Origin: Rickettsiales bacterium UBA4311
Lineage (GTDB): Bacteria; Pseudomonadota; Alphaproteobacteria; Rickettsiales; Deianiraeaceae
Assembly: GCA_002394665.1 (NCBI GenBank)
Contig: DGUL01000007.1
Coordinates: forward strand, 1-64,000
DNA length: 64,000 nt
Direction: 5' to 3'
Positions 1 through 9,212 of this stretch are shown here, one piece after another (position 1 is the first letter of the stretch; the number at the start of each line of letters is the position of its first letter). The translations under genes and the position numbers were made by a program. The notes beneath the pieces were generated by a model. That model saw nothing but the letters and a program-made list of their open reading frames with translations. It searched no databases and was not told the DNA's origin.

Positions 1-16
1 TGGTAAGGTTAAGGGG

Positions 17-655
17 TTGAGTAACCAAATTCAAGATATAAGAAAAAAAATTAAAATAAATAAACGCGATAATAATGTTGAAGAGAAAAAGCAACCACAA
101 GTAAATTTTCAGGCTATATTGCAAACAACGGCTTCAGGGCGTGCTCCAAATGGTGGGCTTCCTGAAGGTGATGATAAAGAACCGGAAAAAAAGATAAGGA
201 TAAACAAAACTCCTTTTAACAATGACAAAAAATCCTCATCGCAACCAATTAAATTTGGATCACTCATGAATAAAACAAACAACAAGCAAGAAGATGAACA
301 AGTTTTTTTTGAAAAAAGACTTGAATGGTGGCAGAAAATACTTTTGTTCTTAGCAGACGTAGTTACAATCGGTCTTTTGCATGAAAATATCAAAAATTAT
401 TTTGAAAATAAAAACTTAAAAAAAGATCAAGAAGAGTATATTAAAAAATATAATTTGTTAAAAAATATCAATAATAAAGATTACGTATCTTTTAACAAAG
501 ATCAGTTAGTAAATTCAGCATTTTCTTCTCAAAGCACAAACAACACAGACATAGGGAATTATTATAAAGGAAATGGAAATACAATTAATACAAATGTGAC
601 CATTTCAGACCTCAGTAATGCTAACTATACTATAACCCATTCGCACGGAATATAA
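17..655 (+). CDS. Hypothetical protein, possibly truncated by the window edge
   Basis: I do not recognise this 212-residue protein. The first ~85 residues are hydrophilic and Lys/Asn-rich. One hydrophobic stretch near residues 105-122 (KILLFLADVVTIGLL) could be a membrane segment, followed by a Lys/Glu/Asn-rich part and a Thr/Asn-rich tail. The TTG at 17 lies immediately after an AAGGGG run, but the frame is open back to base 2, so the true start may lie outside the window. It converges on the RNase J gene with a gap of only a few bases. A membrane-associated role is inference only. Confidence 0.45.
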   Translation: MSNQIQDIRKKIKINKRDNNVEEKKQPQVNFQAILQTTASGRAPNGGLPEGDDKEPEKKIRINKTPFNNDKKSSSQPIKFGSLMNKTNNKQEDEQVFFEKRLEWWQKILLFLADVVTIGLLHENIKNYFENKNLKKDQEEYIKKYNLLKNINNKDYVSFNKDQLVNSAFSSQSTNNTDIGNYYKGNGNTINTNVTISDLSNANYTITHSHGI

Positions 656-658
656 TTT

Positions 659-2368
659 TTATAAAGAGAGAATAACGTCCACCATCGGCACCTTTCCTGT
701 TCTTGAGTTTATTTCTTTCAATAAAACATCTTTGATTTTATCAATCAGAGCTTCTTTGCTGATGTTTCTTCGTTCAAAAAACTTTGGTCTTAAGGCAGAA
801 ATTAAGCGATTGGTTATCCATTTTAAATCTTCCAGGTGGCTTGCTTTCTTCAAATCAAATAAACCAATTGTTCTAATGACTGGACGAGAAACAAGTTTGC
901 CGTCTTTTGACATAGGAACACAACAGTATACAAATCCGTCATTTGCCATTGCTTTTCGCTCTTCAAAAACAGAATTTTTTTCACTCAATAAGCGATTTCC
1001 GTCTAAACAAACAGCAGAACTTTCAAATTTTCCAAGTTTTGCGATAGAATTGCCATCTATTTCAATAATACAACCATTTTCTGGTGTAATAACGTTTTTA
1101 ATTCCACAACTTTTTGCCAACTTTTTATGCTCGTGCAACATTAACCAATTTCCATGCATTGGAATGAAACAAGCAGGTTTTGTTAATTTGTACATCTCTT
1201 TTAATTCACTTCTGTAAGCGTGTCCTGATGTATGTGTTAAATTTTCCTTATCAGTTATAATTTCCACGCCTTTCATAATTAAATTATTCACTATATCATC
1301 AACATCAAGCTCGTTGCCTGGAATAACTTTTGATGAGAAAATTACACAATCTTTTTGTTGCAAATGTAAAAAACTATGTTTTCCGTGTGCAAGTTTATAC
1401 AAACTTGCATTTTGTTCACCTTGACAACCGGTTGACAAAACAAGCAATTTTTCCCTTGGCATTTTACGAGCGTCTTTTGCGTCAACAAAATCAATATCGT
1501 GCAAATATCCGCTTTCTCTTGCTATTGCTATTATTTTACTCATTGAACGGCCGGATAAAACCATACGTCTGCCGGTCTCACGAGCAACATTATAAATTGT
1601 ATTTAAACGAGATATATTTGACGCAAAAGTTGCAATTACAACCATATGCTTTTTTGTTTTTACGATATTTGTTAAACTTTCTAAAAGAACGGCCTCGGAT
1701 TTTGGCTCGTTGTTTTTCATACAATTTGTGCTGTCGCTTATCAAAACACTAAGCGGTTCCTGCTCGACTATTTCTTTTATTCTTCTTTTATCACTAACTT
1801 CACCTAAAACAGGGGTTTCATCAAATCGCCAATCGCCAGTATGAAAAACGCTCCCTTTATCAGTTTTAATATAAACACCTTGTGCCTCAATCGTAGAGTG
1901 CGTTAAACCTATCAATTCAATTTCAAAGTCTGCAATTTTAAACCTTTTATTGCCCTTTTTAATCTCGTGAATATCTAAATTCGGCGACGGAACCACGTCC
2001 AACGCGTCAACTTTTAGAAAATTCTTCGCGAAAGTCGTACAATAAATCGGACACTTTATTTTTTTATAAACTTCACAGACACCGCCAATATGATCTTCGT
2101 GCGAGTGTGTAATAATAAGAGCATCAAGCTTTATTTTGTTGGCTTCAATAAAATCCAAGTTCGGTAACAAAATCTCAACGCCTGGAGTTTTTAACTTATC
2201 CGCAAAGCCAATTCCGTAATCAATTCCAATCCAATGACCTTTATAGTGATATAAATAAAAGTTAGTCCCTATCGCGTCACACCCGCCAATCGGTATAAAA
2301 AGAAACTTATCTCTTATTGCTTTTAGATCTATTTTTATCGGCAATTTTACATTAGTAATATCCATCAC
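659..2368 (-). CDS. rnj: Ribonuclease J (metallo-beta-lactamase/beta-CASP RNase)
   Basis: RNase J is a cytosolic endo- and 5'-3' exoribonuclease used in RNA decay and rRNA maturation. The 569 residues match the family length. The metal-binding motif THSHEDH (residues 87-93) is intact, followed by FHTGDWRFD, the beta-CASP domain with HTSGHAYRSE, and PMHGNW. RNase J is widespread in Alphaproteobacteria. The ATG at 2368 opens a protein that starts where relatives start. It stands alone, convergent with the preceding gene and divergent from the TraT-like lipoprotein gene. Confidence 0.93.
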   Translation of the reverse strand: MMDITNVKLPIKIDLKAIRDKFLFIPIGGCDAIGTNFYLYHYKGHWIGIDYGIGFADKLKTPGVEILLPNLDFIEANKIKLDALIITHSHEDHIGGVCEVYKKIKCPIYCTTFAKNFLKVDALDVVPSPNLDIHEIKKGNKRFKIADFEIELIGLTHSTIEAQGVYIKTDKGSVFHTGDWRFDETPVLGEVSDKRRIKEIVEQEPLSVLISDSTNCMKNNEPKSEAVLLESLTNIVKTKKHMVVIATFASNISRLNTIYNVARETGRRMVLSGRSMSKIIAIARESGYLHDIDFVDAKDARKMPREKLLVLSTGCQGEQNASLYKLAHGKHSFLHLQQKDCVIFSSKVIPGNELDVDDIVNNLIMKGVEIITDKENLTHTSGHAYRSELKEMYKLTKPACFIPMHGNWLMLHEHKKLAKSCGIKNVITPENGCIIEIDGNSIAKLGKFESSAVCLDGNRLLSEKNSVFEERKAMANDGFVYCCVPMSKDGKLVSRPVIRTIGLFDLKKASHLEDLKWITNRLISALRPKFFERRNISKEALIDKIKDVLLKEINSRTGKVPMVDVILSL

Positions 2369-2480
2369 AATTTCAAACCCGCGGACTTATTTCTTACTTT
2401 TTTTTATTTTCAACTCGCAAAGTCATCATGATAACAATTGACTTTTATTGATAAAGTTTTTTAAAGAAAAAAAATCTTTT

Positions 2481-3365
2481 GTGTTTTTATTCAAATTAAA
2501 ATCACTGATTTTAATGTTATCCGTCATATTGTTTTCAACTTCTTGTAGTCATATCGCAAGACTTTGTTCCACTCCAACCTACTCCGTTCAAAATGGCGAT
2601 AAAATAAGCCTTTCAAATTTCAATAAAAACTCCGTTGTATATATCCAAGAAACAAACGATGATGAATATAAATTGAGTAAAAAAGTTATGGAAGATGCAA
2701 AAAAAAAGCTAATTGACAACGGCATAAATATAACAAGAGACGAACGAATTGCTACACACATTTTGAGCCTGAATATAAAAAATATAGCGGTTGACATTGA
2801 CTTTGATACGGCGAACACAATAAAAAATTCAATCATAACCGCGGGCGTTGCACCATCTTATATTTTTGACAACGGAAACTCTCCTCATATAAATAGCGAT
2901 TTTAATCAAAAAGGTTCAAATTCTCAAAATTATAAAAATAGAAGGAGAATATTGCCATCGGTTGTTTTTACTTCCGCCGGAGCGGCTGTTGGATTTGTTG
3001 GAGGATTTTTGCTCTCCGGCTCGCTCTCACCTATGCTTATAGGTTTTGGTGGTGCTGTTTTACTTGGTGGAACGACATATTTCCTTTATGAGACTTTTAG
3101 AAATGTAGGAATTATAGTTTCTTATGAAATTTCAATAAAGGAGAAAATAAACCACCAAATAAAGCACAGCATAAAGGCACTGTCCAAAAAATCACAAAAT
3201 ATTGCCGATGAGGTATTTTACGACTATCACGACAATTGGAGCGAAAACATTTCCAAAAGCTCGATAGTCGCAATAGGTTCGCGAGCATTAAAAGAATATA
3301 TGATTTTACAAATGGTGCCAATTATATCGTCTTCAATTTCAAGGCATTTCCCAAGTGATAAATAG
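2481..3365 (+). CDS. TraT-like complement-resistance family lipoprotein
   Basis: The protein has a lipoprotein signal ending STSC, an alpha/beta region (VVYIQETNDD ... KKLIDNGINIT ... THILSLNIK) and a Gly/Ala-rich membrane loop (SAGAAVGFVGGFLLSG) followed by VSYEISIKEK. This order copies plasmid TraT, an outer-membrane lipoprotein linked to surface exclusion and serum resistance; the match is by recollection of TraT, not by search. It is longer than TraT (~245 residues). Start: the frame extends to a TTG at 2448, but a TTGACTTTTA -35-like box at 2438-2447 overlaps that codon, and GTG at 2481 gives a clean signal peptide (MFLFKLKSL...). Its role in an intracellular bacterium is unknown; envelope shielding is a guess. 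Confidence 0.6.
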   Translation: MFLFKLKSLILMLSVILFSTSCSHIARLCSTPTYSVQNGDKISLSNFNKNSVVYIQETNDDEYKLSKKVMEDAKKKLIDNGINITRDERIATHILSLNIKNIAVDIDFDTANTIKNSIITAGVAPSYIFDNGNSPHINSDFNQKGSNSQNYKNRRRILPSVVFTSAGAAVGFVGGFLLSGSLSPMLIGFGGAVLLGGTTYFLYETFRNVGIIVSYEISIKEKINHQIKHSIKALSKKSQNIADEVFYDYHDNWSENISKSSIVAIGSRALKEYMILQMVPIISSSISRHFPSDK

Positions 3366-3382
3366 ATATTTCCAGAATAGTA

Positions 3383-3411
3383 AAGTTATAAAAGAAAAAC
3401 GAACTTTTTTA
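3383..3411. terminator. Possible bidirectional terminator
   Basis: AAAGTT (3383-3388) and AACTTT (3403-3408) can pair around a 14-base A-rich loop, followed by a T run. It sits between two convergent genes (TraT-like and D,D-carboxypeptidase). The stem is only 6 A/T-rich pairs, so support is weak. Confidence 0.25.
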
Positions 3412-4440
3412 GCTTCCTTTTTTACGATTTTTATAAAAATAGCTTAATTTTCTCTTATTTGTTGCTACATTTTCTTCGTTTGTCGTGTATCTTTCAATTG
3501 GAACTGGCGTAATATACGCACCCAAATTGATATTTAAAAAGCTCAACGTATCCCTTAATAATTCACCACCGTTGAATAACGTGCTTTTACTATTAAATGT
3601 CTTTTCAATATCCTCTCCTATTGAGGCGTTTATCAATTTTAAAATCAAACCATCACGATTAAATTTATTATCTGCACCAATAACAACGGCAAAAATATGC
3701 TTTTTTCCATACTTTCCCCAAACAGCAAGGTTGTACCCAGAGGCATCAATATAACCCGTTTTACTACCTTCAATACCACGAATGTTTTGCTGAATATCAG
3801 AAGTTTTTTTCTTAAAATTTCCGTGCTCGTCAATATAGTTGGTAATACCAAAATACTCTGAAAACTTAGGAAAATCATAAACCAAACGAATTGCAAGCAT
3901 CGCGATATCTTTTGCAGTTGATTTATGATTTTCATCAAAAAGCCCGTGTGGATTGACAAAATTCGTATTTTTCATTCCAAGCTCCTTAGCAACACTATTC
4001 ATTCGCAAAACGAAATTTTTAACGTCCCCGCTAATTTCGTTTGCAAGTACTTCGGTAGGGTAATTTAAAGAACTAACAACCATTTTCATTATCAAATCAT
4101 GTATTGTCGCCGAATTTTCGTTATTTTTGCCAAATTTAACAACATCGCTTAAACCAATTGTTCCATCTTTTAAGGCACTAAAAACAATATAAGACGTCAT
4201 CATTTTTGTCAAAGAAGCTGGATATATCGTTTTATTTTCATTATACGAATACAAAACTTCACCATTTACAGCATTAACAACAATCGCGGAAGTATAAGGA
4301 ACTCTTTCTTGTGAGCTTACTGACTTAAAACCAAAAACAAAAAATAACAAAAAAACCGCTCTAACGCAAAGACAAAAAAAGCGAGAACAGAAAAAATTAG
4401 AAGTATCAAAATTATTTCTTTTTATTTGTCTTTTTTGCAT
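3409..4440 (-). CDS. dacA: D-alanyl-D-alanine carboxypeptidase (peptidase S11)
   Basis: Periplasmic serine enzyme that removes the terminal D-Ala from peptidoglycan pentapeptides. An N-terminal hydrophobic segment (residues ~26-40) acts as a signal peptide. The three penicillin-binding motifs are visible: SLTK at 76-79 with the nucleophile Ser76, SLN at 124-126 (family usually SGN), and KTG at 227-229. The NPHGL segment is also typical. The ATG overlaps the 3' end of hslV by 29 bases, so the two are probably cotranscribed. A functional S11 enzyme implies that some peptidoglycan is made. The dac paralogue cannot be decided from sequence alone. Confidence 0.9.
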   Translation of the reverse strand: MQKRQIKRNNFDTSNFFCSRFFCLCVRAVFLLFFVFGFKSVSSQERVPYTSAIVVNAVNGEVLYSYNENKTIYPASLTKMMTSYIVFSALKDGTIGLSDVVKFGKNNENSATIHDLIMKMVVSSLNYPTEVLANEISGDVKNFVLRMNSVAKELGMKNTNFVNPHGLFDENHKSTAKDIAMLAIRLVYDFPKFSEYFGITNYIDEHGNFKKKTSDIQQNIRGIEGSKTGYIDASGYNLAVWGKYGKKHIFAVVIGADNKFNRDGLILKLINASIGEDIEKTFNSKSTLFNGGELLRDTLSFLNINLGAYITPVPIERYTTNEENVATNKRKLSYFYKNRKKGS

Positions 4441-5179
4441 TTTTTAAGGCTCCACCCTTTCGTTTTGCTCCTTTTGTTTTATTTTCAACATCTTCTTTTT
4501 CTACCTTCTTTTCCTTTAATTTTGATGCCTTTTTATTGGCTTTCTGTTTTTCACTTTCTTCATCCTCCTTATTCTTTTCTTTTTTACCCATTTTTGTTGC
4601 TTTCTTTTCTTCTTTTTCTTCTTCGTCAATTATGATTTTTTCCAGCGACAAATTATGATTTGTATAAATACACATATCACCAGCTATTCGCATAGACTCG
4701 CGAACTATTTCCTCGGCTGACATTTTCGTATTATCATAAAGGGCGCGAGCAGAAGAAATTGCAAAAACACTACCACTGCCGACGGAAGCAATATTCTTAT
4801 TTTCAGGTTCCAAAACATTGCCATCACCGGACAACGACAATATTTGTTTGCCATCTGTAACTATTATAGAAGATTCCAAATTTCTAATATATTTGTCCGT
4901 TCTCCACTCCTTCGCAAGCTCGTAACAAGATCTTTCAAGTTCGTCATACTGCTCAACCTTTTTCTCTAATCTGTCAAGCAAAGTCATACAATCAGCGACA
5001 GAGCCAGCAAAACCTACTAAAATCTTGCCATTTTTGAATTTACGAAGTTTGCAAGCATTGCCCTTTTCAACCATATTTCCAAGGGTGACTTGTCCGTCCG
5101 AAGCTATAACAACCTCACTACCCCTTTTTACACAAAGAATTGTAGTGCTTCGCATTTTTACATTATCTTCCATAAACAA
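4412..5179 (-). CDS. hslV: ATP-dependent protease peptidase subunit HslV with Lys/Glu-rich tail
   Basis: Proteolytic subunit of the HslUV protease, a cytosolic threonine protease capped by the HslU ATPase. The core is clear: STTILCVKRG (Thr12/Thr13), ASDGQVTLGN, KILVGFAGSVAD and SARALYDNT. The core ends near residue 185, the normal HslV length, after which ~70 extra residues are almost entirely Lys, Glu, Asp, Asn and Ala. A processed N-terminus would expose the Thr pair; the ATG encoding MRSTT (residue 9) could also be the start. hslU is not adjacent in this window. It overlaps dacA downstream. Whether the tail is kept in the mature particle is unknown. Confidence 0.92.
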   Translation of the reverse strand: MFMEDNVKMRSTTILCVKRGSEVVIASDGQVTLGNMVEKGNACKLRKFKNGKILVGFAGSVADCMTLLDRLEKKVEQYDELERSCYELAKEWRTDKYIRNLESSIIVTDGKQILSLSGDGNVLEPENKNIASVGSGSVFAISSARALYDNTKMSAEEIVRESMRIAGDMCIYTNHNLSLEKIIIDEEEKEEKKATKMGKKEKNKEDEESEKQKANKKASKLKEKKVEKEDVENKTKGAKRKGGALKNAKKTNKKK

Positions 5180-5213
5180 CTAAAAACAATCAATGAAAAT
5201 ACAAAATGTAAAA

Positions 5214-5573
5214 CTATTTCTTTTCAATCTTCTCTTCAATTCTTGCTTGCTTACCGAATTTTGTCCTCAAATAGTAAAGTTTTGCTCTACGAACGACACC
5301 TTTTTTCTTAACTTTTACATAAGCCACAAGCGGAGAATAAAGCATTACATTTCTTTCAACAGCGACACCGGCGGATATTTTACGAACTATAAAATTCGTT
5401 CCTACACCTTTTTTTCTTATAGCTATACAAGTTCCAGCGAATTCCTGCACACGATTAACAGCTCCGTCGGTAATTTTCAAGCCAACTGCAATAGTATCAC
5501 CAACATTAAATTTTTCAATATTATCATTTTTAATTACAAACCTCTTGCCGAATTCTACAACTTCTTTCAACAT
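5214..5573 (-). CDS. rplS: 50S ribosomal protein L19
   Basis: L19 (bL19) lies at the 30S-50S interface. The 119 residues match family length, with the diagnostic FNVGDTIAVGLKI, VQEFAGTCIAIRKKG and GVAVERNVMLYSP segments, and the RRAKLYYLR motif near the end. It lies upstream of hslV on the same strand with a 34-base gap; in other Alphaproteobacteria rplS usually sits with trmD and rimM, which are not here. Confidence 0.97.
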   Translation of the reverse strand: MLKEVVEFGKRFVIKNDNIEKFNVGDTIAVGLKITDGAVNRVQEFAGTCIAIRKKGVGTNFIVRKISAGVAVERNVMLYSPLVAYVKVKKKGVVRRAKLYYLRTKFGKQARIEEKIEKK

Positions 5574-5701
5574 ATAATTGACAAAATCAGTATCAGAGAA
5601 ATAACAAACAAATAAAAGTCAAATGAAAACTAAAAGATTGATAAAATGCAATAAATAGCTTGAAAATTATAATAGCAATGGTTTTCTTTTGTGCCGTTGC
5701 A

Positions 5702-6760
5702 ATGGTGGACAATTTTAAGAGCAGTGGAAATAAAAAAAGTTTTAGACAAAAATCATCATTTGATAAAGACAAGGAGTTAAAAAAACGAGATAGAATAGGA
5801 AAGAGAATTGCAATGATTGGCATCGCAAGCAGGAGGGAAGCCGATAAACTCGTGAGCGACGGAAAAGTGAAAATTAACGGCGTTATATGCAATGATTTTA
5901 GTTATCTTGTAAGCTATGAAGATATAATTGAAGTGAACGGGAAAGAAATAGCAAATAAGCCAATAAGAACAAAAATTTTTATTTTTAATAAACCAGCGGG
6001 ATATGTTACTACGACCAACGATCCGCAAGGCAGAAAAAACATTTTTGAACTTATACCAAGCAAATTCGGGCATTTAATAACCATAGGGAGATTGGATTTT
6101 AATACAAACGGGCTTTTACTTCTCACGAACAACGGAGAACTTGCTCGTATTATGGAAATGCCAGCAACTGGATTGAAAAGAATTTATTTTGCAAAAGTCG
6201 CCGGTGATTGCAACCAAGAAACAATTAAAAAACTGGAAAACCTTAGAAATGGAATAAAAATAGAAGGCGAGGAATATGGAAAAATGATTGTGGAAGTCGT
6301 AGAAAATTCGCAAGTAAGAGCAACTTTAAAAATAGTAATTTTTGAGGGTAAAAATAACGAAATTCGGCGAATAATGTGGCACTTAGGTCTTAAAGTTGTA
6401 AAACTAACAAGAATACAATACGGAGACTTTAAGCTTATGGGGCTTCCGGAGGGATGCGTTCAAGAAAGTCATTTAAAGGTTGATATCAGAGAACTTGAAA
6501 AAAGAGCTTCTGCAAACATTAAAAGATATAACGAAAGGAAGGCGATAAATGCAGAAAAAGAGCAACAAGTTAAAGAAAACAAAGAAGAACAAAAGAAAAA
6601 CGAAGAGAACAGCTATAAAAAACAAAAAAACAGCGAGATAAGAAAAGATATTGAAAGGGACAAAAACAATAAGGATGACGATAGCGAAAAAAACAATAAA
6701 AATGAGAAAAACAATGAAAATAAGAAGAACGAAAATACAGAAAAGAATGAGAGTAAGTAA
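5702..6760 (+). CDS. rluB: 23S rRNA pseudouridine synthase, RluB/RsuA family, with charged tail
   Basis: Isomerises a uridine in 23S rRNA to pseudouridine. An S4 RNA-binding domain (GIASRREADKLVSDGKVKING) precedes the catalytic domain with FNKPAGYVTT, the catalytic-Asp motif GRLDFNTNG and the family signature RRIMWHLGL. After about residue 260 the protein runs into a ~90-residue tail of Lys, Glu and Asn. Start: the frame extends to a TTG at 5660, but that adds a hydrophobic leader unsuited to a cytosolic enzyme, and a TATAAT at 5668-5673 looks like a -10 box, so ATG 5702 is preferred. RluB versus another RsuA-family member is judged from similarity only. holC follows within 30 bases. Confidence 0.88.
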   Translation: MVDNFKSSGNKKSFRQKSSFDKDKELKKRDRIGKRIAMIGIASRREADKLVSDGKVKINGVICNDFSYLVSYEDIIEVNGKEIANKPIRTKIFIFNKPAGYVTTTNDPQGRKNIFELIPSKFGHLITIGRLDFNTNGLLLLTNNGELARIMEMPATGLKRIYFAKVAGDCNQETIKKLENLRNGIKIEGEEYGKMIVEVVENSQVRATLKIVIFEGKNNEIRRIMWHLGLKVVKLTRIQYGDFKLMGLPEGCVQESHLKVDIRELEKRASANIKRYNERKAINAEKEQQVKENKEEQKKNEENSYKKQKNSEIRKDIERDKNNKDDDSEKNNKNEKNNENKKNENTEKNESK

Positions 6761-6786
6761 TTGTTTTGACTTTTTTAGTTTTAAAA

Positions 6787-7260
6787 ATGAATATAAAAAT
6801 TTATACAATTCCAGAAAATGAAGAGATTGTTTTTTATCTTGGTAAATTACTTGAAAAAATTGTTAATACTCAAAAAATTGCGATTGTTTGTAGTGAGGAA
6901 AATATAGAAGAAGTAAATAAAAGACTTTGGACTTTTTCAAAAGGCTCTTTTTTACCACACGGGATTAAAGGTCAAGAAAACGAAAACGAGCAACCAGTTC
7001 TTTTATGCAAATCCTGCGATGAATTGGAAGCAAACTTTATATGTGTTTTAAACGAAAATGATTTGGTAAAGGTGGCTGATTTTTTCAAAAAAAAAGCGGA
7101 AAATCACCAATCAAGTGAGCAAGGAACAATTGTTTTTATTTCTAATGAAAAAAAAGATTTAAATGAAACCATTCGGCAATTAAAGGAAAAAAATAATGCT
7201 GATATTGAGATTTTTAACAAAACAAAAAGCGGTTGGGAAAAGCAAAATCTTTTATATTGA
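6787..7260 (+). CDS. holC: DNA polymerase III chi subunit
   Basis: HolC links the clamp loader to single-strand-binding protein. The hallmark LWTFSKGSFLPHG is present, followed by QPVLLCKS and a C-terminal segment of the Rossmann-like fold; 157 residues fit the family. ATG 6787 is chosen over TTG 6766 because MNIKIYTI matches the usual N-terminus, and the earlier TTG belongs to a TTGACTTTT motif resembling a -35 box. It follows rluB by ~26 bases and may share its transcript. Confidence 0.85.
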   Translation: MNIKIYTIPENEEIVFYLGKLLEKIVNTQKIAIVCSEENIEEVNKRLWTFSKGSFLPHGIKGQENENEQPVLLCKSCDELEANFICVLNENDLVKVADFFKKKAENHQSSEQGTIVFISNEKKDLNETIRQLKEKNNADIEIFNKTKSGWEKQNLLY

Positions 7261-7356
7261 TTTGCTTAATGTGTTTGAAATGCTTTTTTGAAGAAAAATC
7301 AATCAACAGCTACCACACTTATTATTAAAATTGAATTAAATTAAATAATTTTAATC

Positions 7357-7971
7357 TTATGATGCCGTTTTGCTCCTCCTTGGTTTCCTTATTGTCTTAC
7401 CATTGACTTGCGTTTGGGATAATTTAATCCCATTTCCAACATAAAAATCCGTTCTCGTTATCGTTTGGCTATTTGAACTTTTGCCACTTGACAAAAATAC
7501 CTGACAATTTGGTGTCAACCTCTTCCACTCCCGCATCAATTTATTTTTGCATCTTGTTGCATTTTTTAACTGATAGGATTTATTTTTTCTTCTTATTTTA
7601 CAAAGCCTCGTTATATCATAATTGCAAGAATTTATGAAATCACTATTTAAAAATGTCGTTCCTTCCGTATCATCACTTTCCTCATTTTCGTTGCCATTTT
7701 TGCCTTGCAAACTGCTGTTTTTTGTTGCACTATTATTTTGAGAATAACTTATTATTCCTTTTTTTGCAAGTCGCTTTTCTTCTTGTTTTTTTCTCTTTTC
7801 CTCTAATTCAAGCCTTTCTTGCTCTAAATAATATTCCCTATCTGCATCATCGTTATTAGGGTCATAATATCTTGGGTCAAGAGACAAAGCCACACCGCGG
7901 ACAAAGACGACGAAAATGAAAAACAAAAGACAAAATTTAATACAAAAAAACCTATTTCCCTTCATCTTCAA
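7357..7971 (-). CDS. Exported hypothetical protein
   Basis: Not recognised. A signal peptide is evident (basic start MKMKGNRFF, hydrophobic FCLLFFIFVVFVRGVALS). Next comes an acidic linker (DPNNDDADREYYLEQER), a Glu/Lys/Arg helix likely to form a short coiled coil, a Ser/Asn/Gly-rich part, and a C-terminal half with four Cys residues that might form disulfides in the periplasm. The start overlaps the end of the downstream-facing MFS gene by 20 bases, suggesting translational coupling on the minus strand. Confidence 0.55.
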   Translation of the reverse strand: MKMKGNRFFCIKFCLLFFIFVVFVRGVALSLDPRYYDPNNDDADREYYLEQERLELEEKRKKQEEKRLAKKGIISYSQNNSATKNSSLQGKNGNENEESDDTEGTTFLNSDFINSCNYDITRLCKIRRKNKSYQLKNATRCKNKLMREWKRLTPNCQVFLSSGKSSNSQTITRTDFYVGNGIKLSQTQVNGKTIRKPRRSKTAS

Positions 7972-9199
7972 TGCTAAAAAACTTTATTTTCCTGAATAAA
8001 ATATAAGCTATTACGAGCATTGATACCATAACACAAACCAATGAAATGCGATAATTAAAATATTGAGCAATAAGCCCAACAAAAAGATTTGCAAAAGTTG
8101 CAACTGCATTACAACACGTCATTGCGAGGGAAATCGCTGTTCCACGGACTTTTTTATCAGACATATCTTCAAGATTTCTTTCGAGCGAAATTTCGAGCAT
8201 CACATAAAAAACATCGACCAGCATCATAAATATGCAAAACAAGTAAATATTATACAACAATGAACTAAAAAAGCCGAATGAAACAAGCGATAAAATGAAG
8301 TACGAAACAATTTTTAAAGAAAAATGATTTTTGAAAAAGAAGAAAGACAATAATGTCCCGAAAACAACACATAATTTTACAATGCTCCCCATTATTGCAA
8401 CCTTTGAACCATCCAAGCCCATATCAAGCAAAACCATACTTGCGATTGAACCAAATTGCCAAGCAAAGAAAGCCAGAACCCCATATAGAGCAATTAAATA
8501 AGCAACAAGATGATTTTTTTTTATAACTCCGAACATCGTCAAGAACACTTCCTTAAACGATTTTGAAATAAATTGATTGAGGTTATAGCTCTTTGAACTT
8601 GGTATTAAAGCAAAAATCAAAAACAGCGAAACAATGTTCATAATTATGCTAACTTTTATAACAATATCATAACCTGCATTTTTGATTAAAATCCCAGCTA
8701 AAAAATTCATAAAAGCTAAATGGCAATCTATAACCAAATAATAAAGTGATATTGCACGAGAAAAAAACGATAATTTATCATTTGCTTTTAGTCCGTTATA
8801 AATAAAAGAGCTGACTTTCCCTTGAATTGTCCCTTCCGCAAAACCATAAACAACCATAGAAAGACATATTGCGTAAAAAGATTGGTATTTCATAAGGACA
8901 ATATAGCAAGCAAGTTTAAGCGCTCTTCCGATAACAAATAAAACTTTTGCGCCAAAACGATCAAAAATTGCCCCAAAAAAAGTATTACTAACAAGACAAA
9001 CGACCCTTTTGATAGTTATAATTACAGAAATCTGCAACGGCAACATTCCTATTGATTTTGAATAAGGTATTATCACGCAACTTATTAGCGATGTATTCAA
9101 TGCGGAACATATAAAAGTGCTTGATAAAAACCTAAAAACACTAAACTCGCCATTATTTTTTCTGCTTGATATGTATTTTTTTATTGAACCAAACAACAT
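7952..9199 (-). CDS. MFS transporter (tandem paralogue 1)
   Basis: Inner-membrane major facilitator protein of ~415 residues with about 12 hydrophobic segments. The conserved loop after helix 2 appears as GAIFDRFGAK. The frame extends upstream to a TTG at 9259, but ATG 9199 (MLFGSIKK) avoids overlap with the preceding gene. It is clearly paralogous to the adjacent MFS protein: GMLPLQIS, LLDMG, and RGTAIS occur at matching positions in both. Substrate unknown; intracellular bacteria often expand such transporters to import host metabolites. Confidence 0.82.
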   Translation of the reverse strand: MLFGSIKKYISSRKNNGEFSVFRFLSSTFICSALNTSLISCVIIPYSKSIGMLPLQISVIITIKRVVCLVSNTFFGAIFDRFGAKVLFVIGRALKLACYIVLMKYQSFYAICLSMVVYGFAEGTIQGKVSSFIYNGLKANDKLSFFSRAISLYYLVIDCHLAFMNFLAGILIKNAGYDIVIKVSIIMNIVSLFLIFALIPSSKSYNLNQFISKSFKEVFLTMFGVIKKNHLVAYLIALYGVLAFFAWQFGSIASMVLLDMGLDGSKVAIMGSIVKLCVVFGTLLSFFFFKNHFSLKIVSYFILSLVSFGFFSSLLYNIYLFCIFMMLVDVFYVMLEISLERNLEDMSDKKVRGTAISLAMTCCNAVATFANLFVGLIAQYFNYRISLVCVMVSMLVIAYILFRKIKFFSIEDEGK

Positions 9200-9212
9200 A
9201 GAGAAAAACCAA

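Noticed and set aside
1330..1752. Frames on the plus strand opposite RNase J (and similar long frames opposite priA, hisF, hisD, pyrG)
   Set aside because: They are antisense to well-supported genes and have no family-like sequence or start signals.
5660..5701. Signal peptide on RluB from the upstream TTG
   Set aside because: A TATAAT box lies inside the added codons and the enzyme works on rRNA in the cytosol; a later ATG is more likely.
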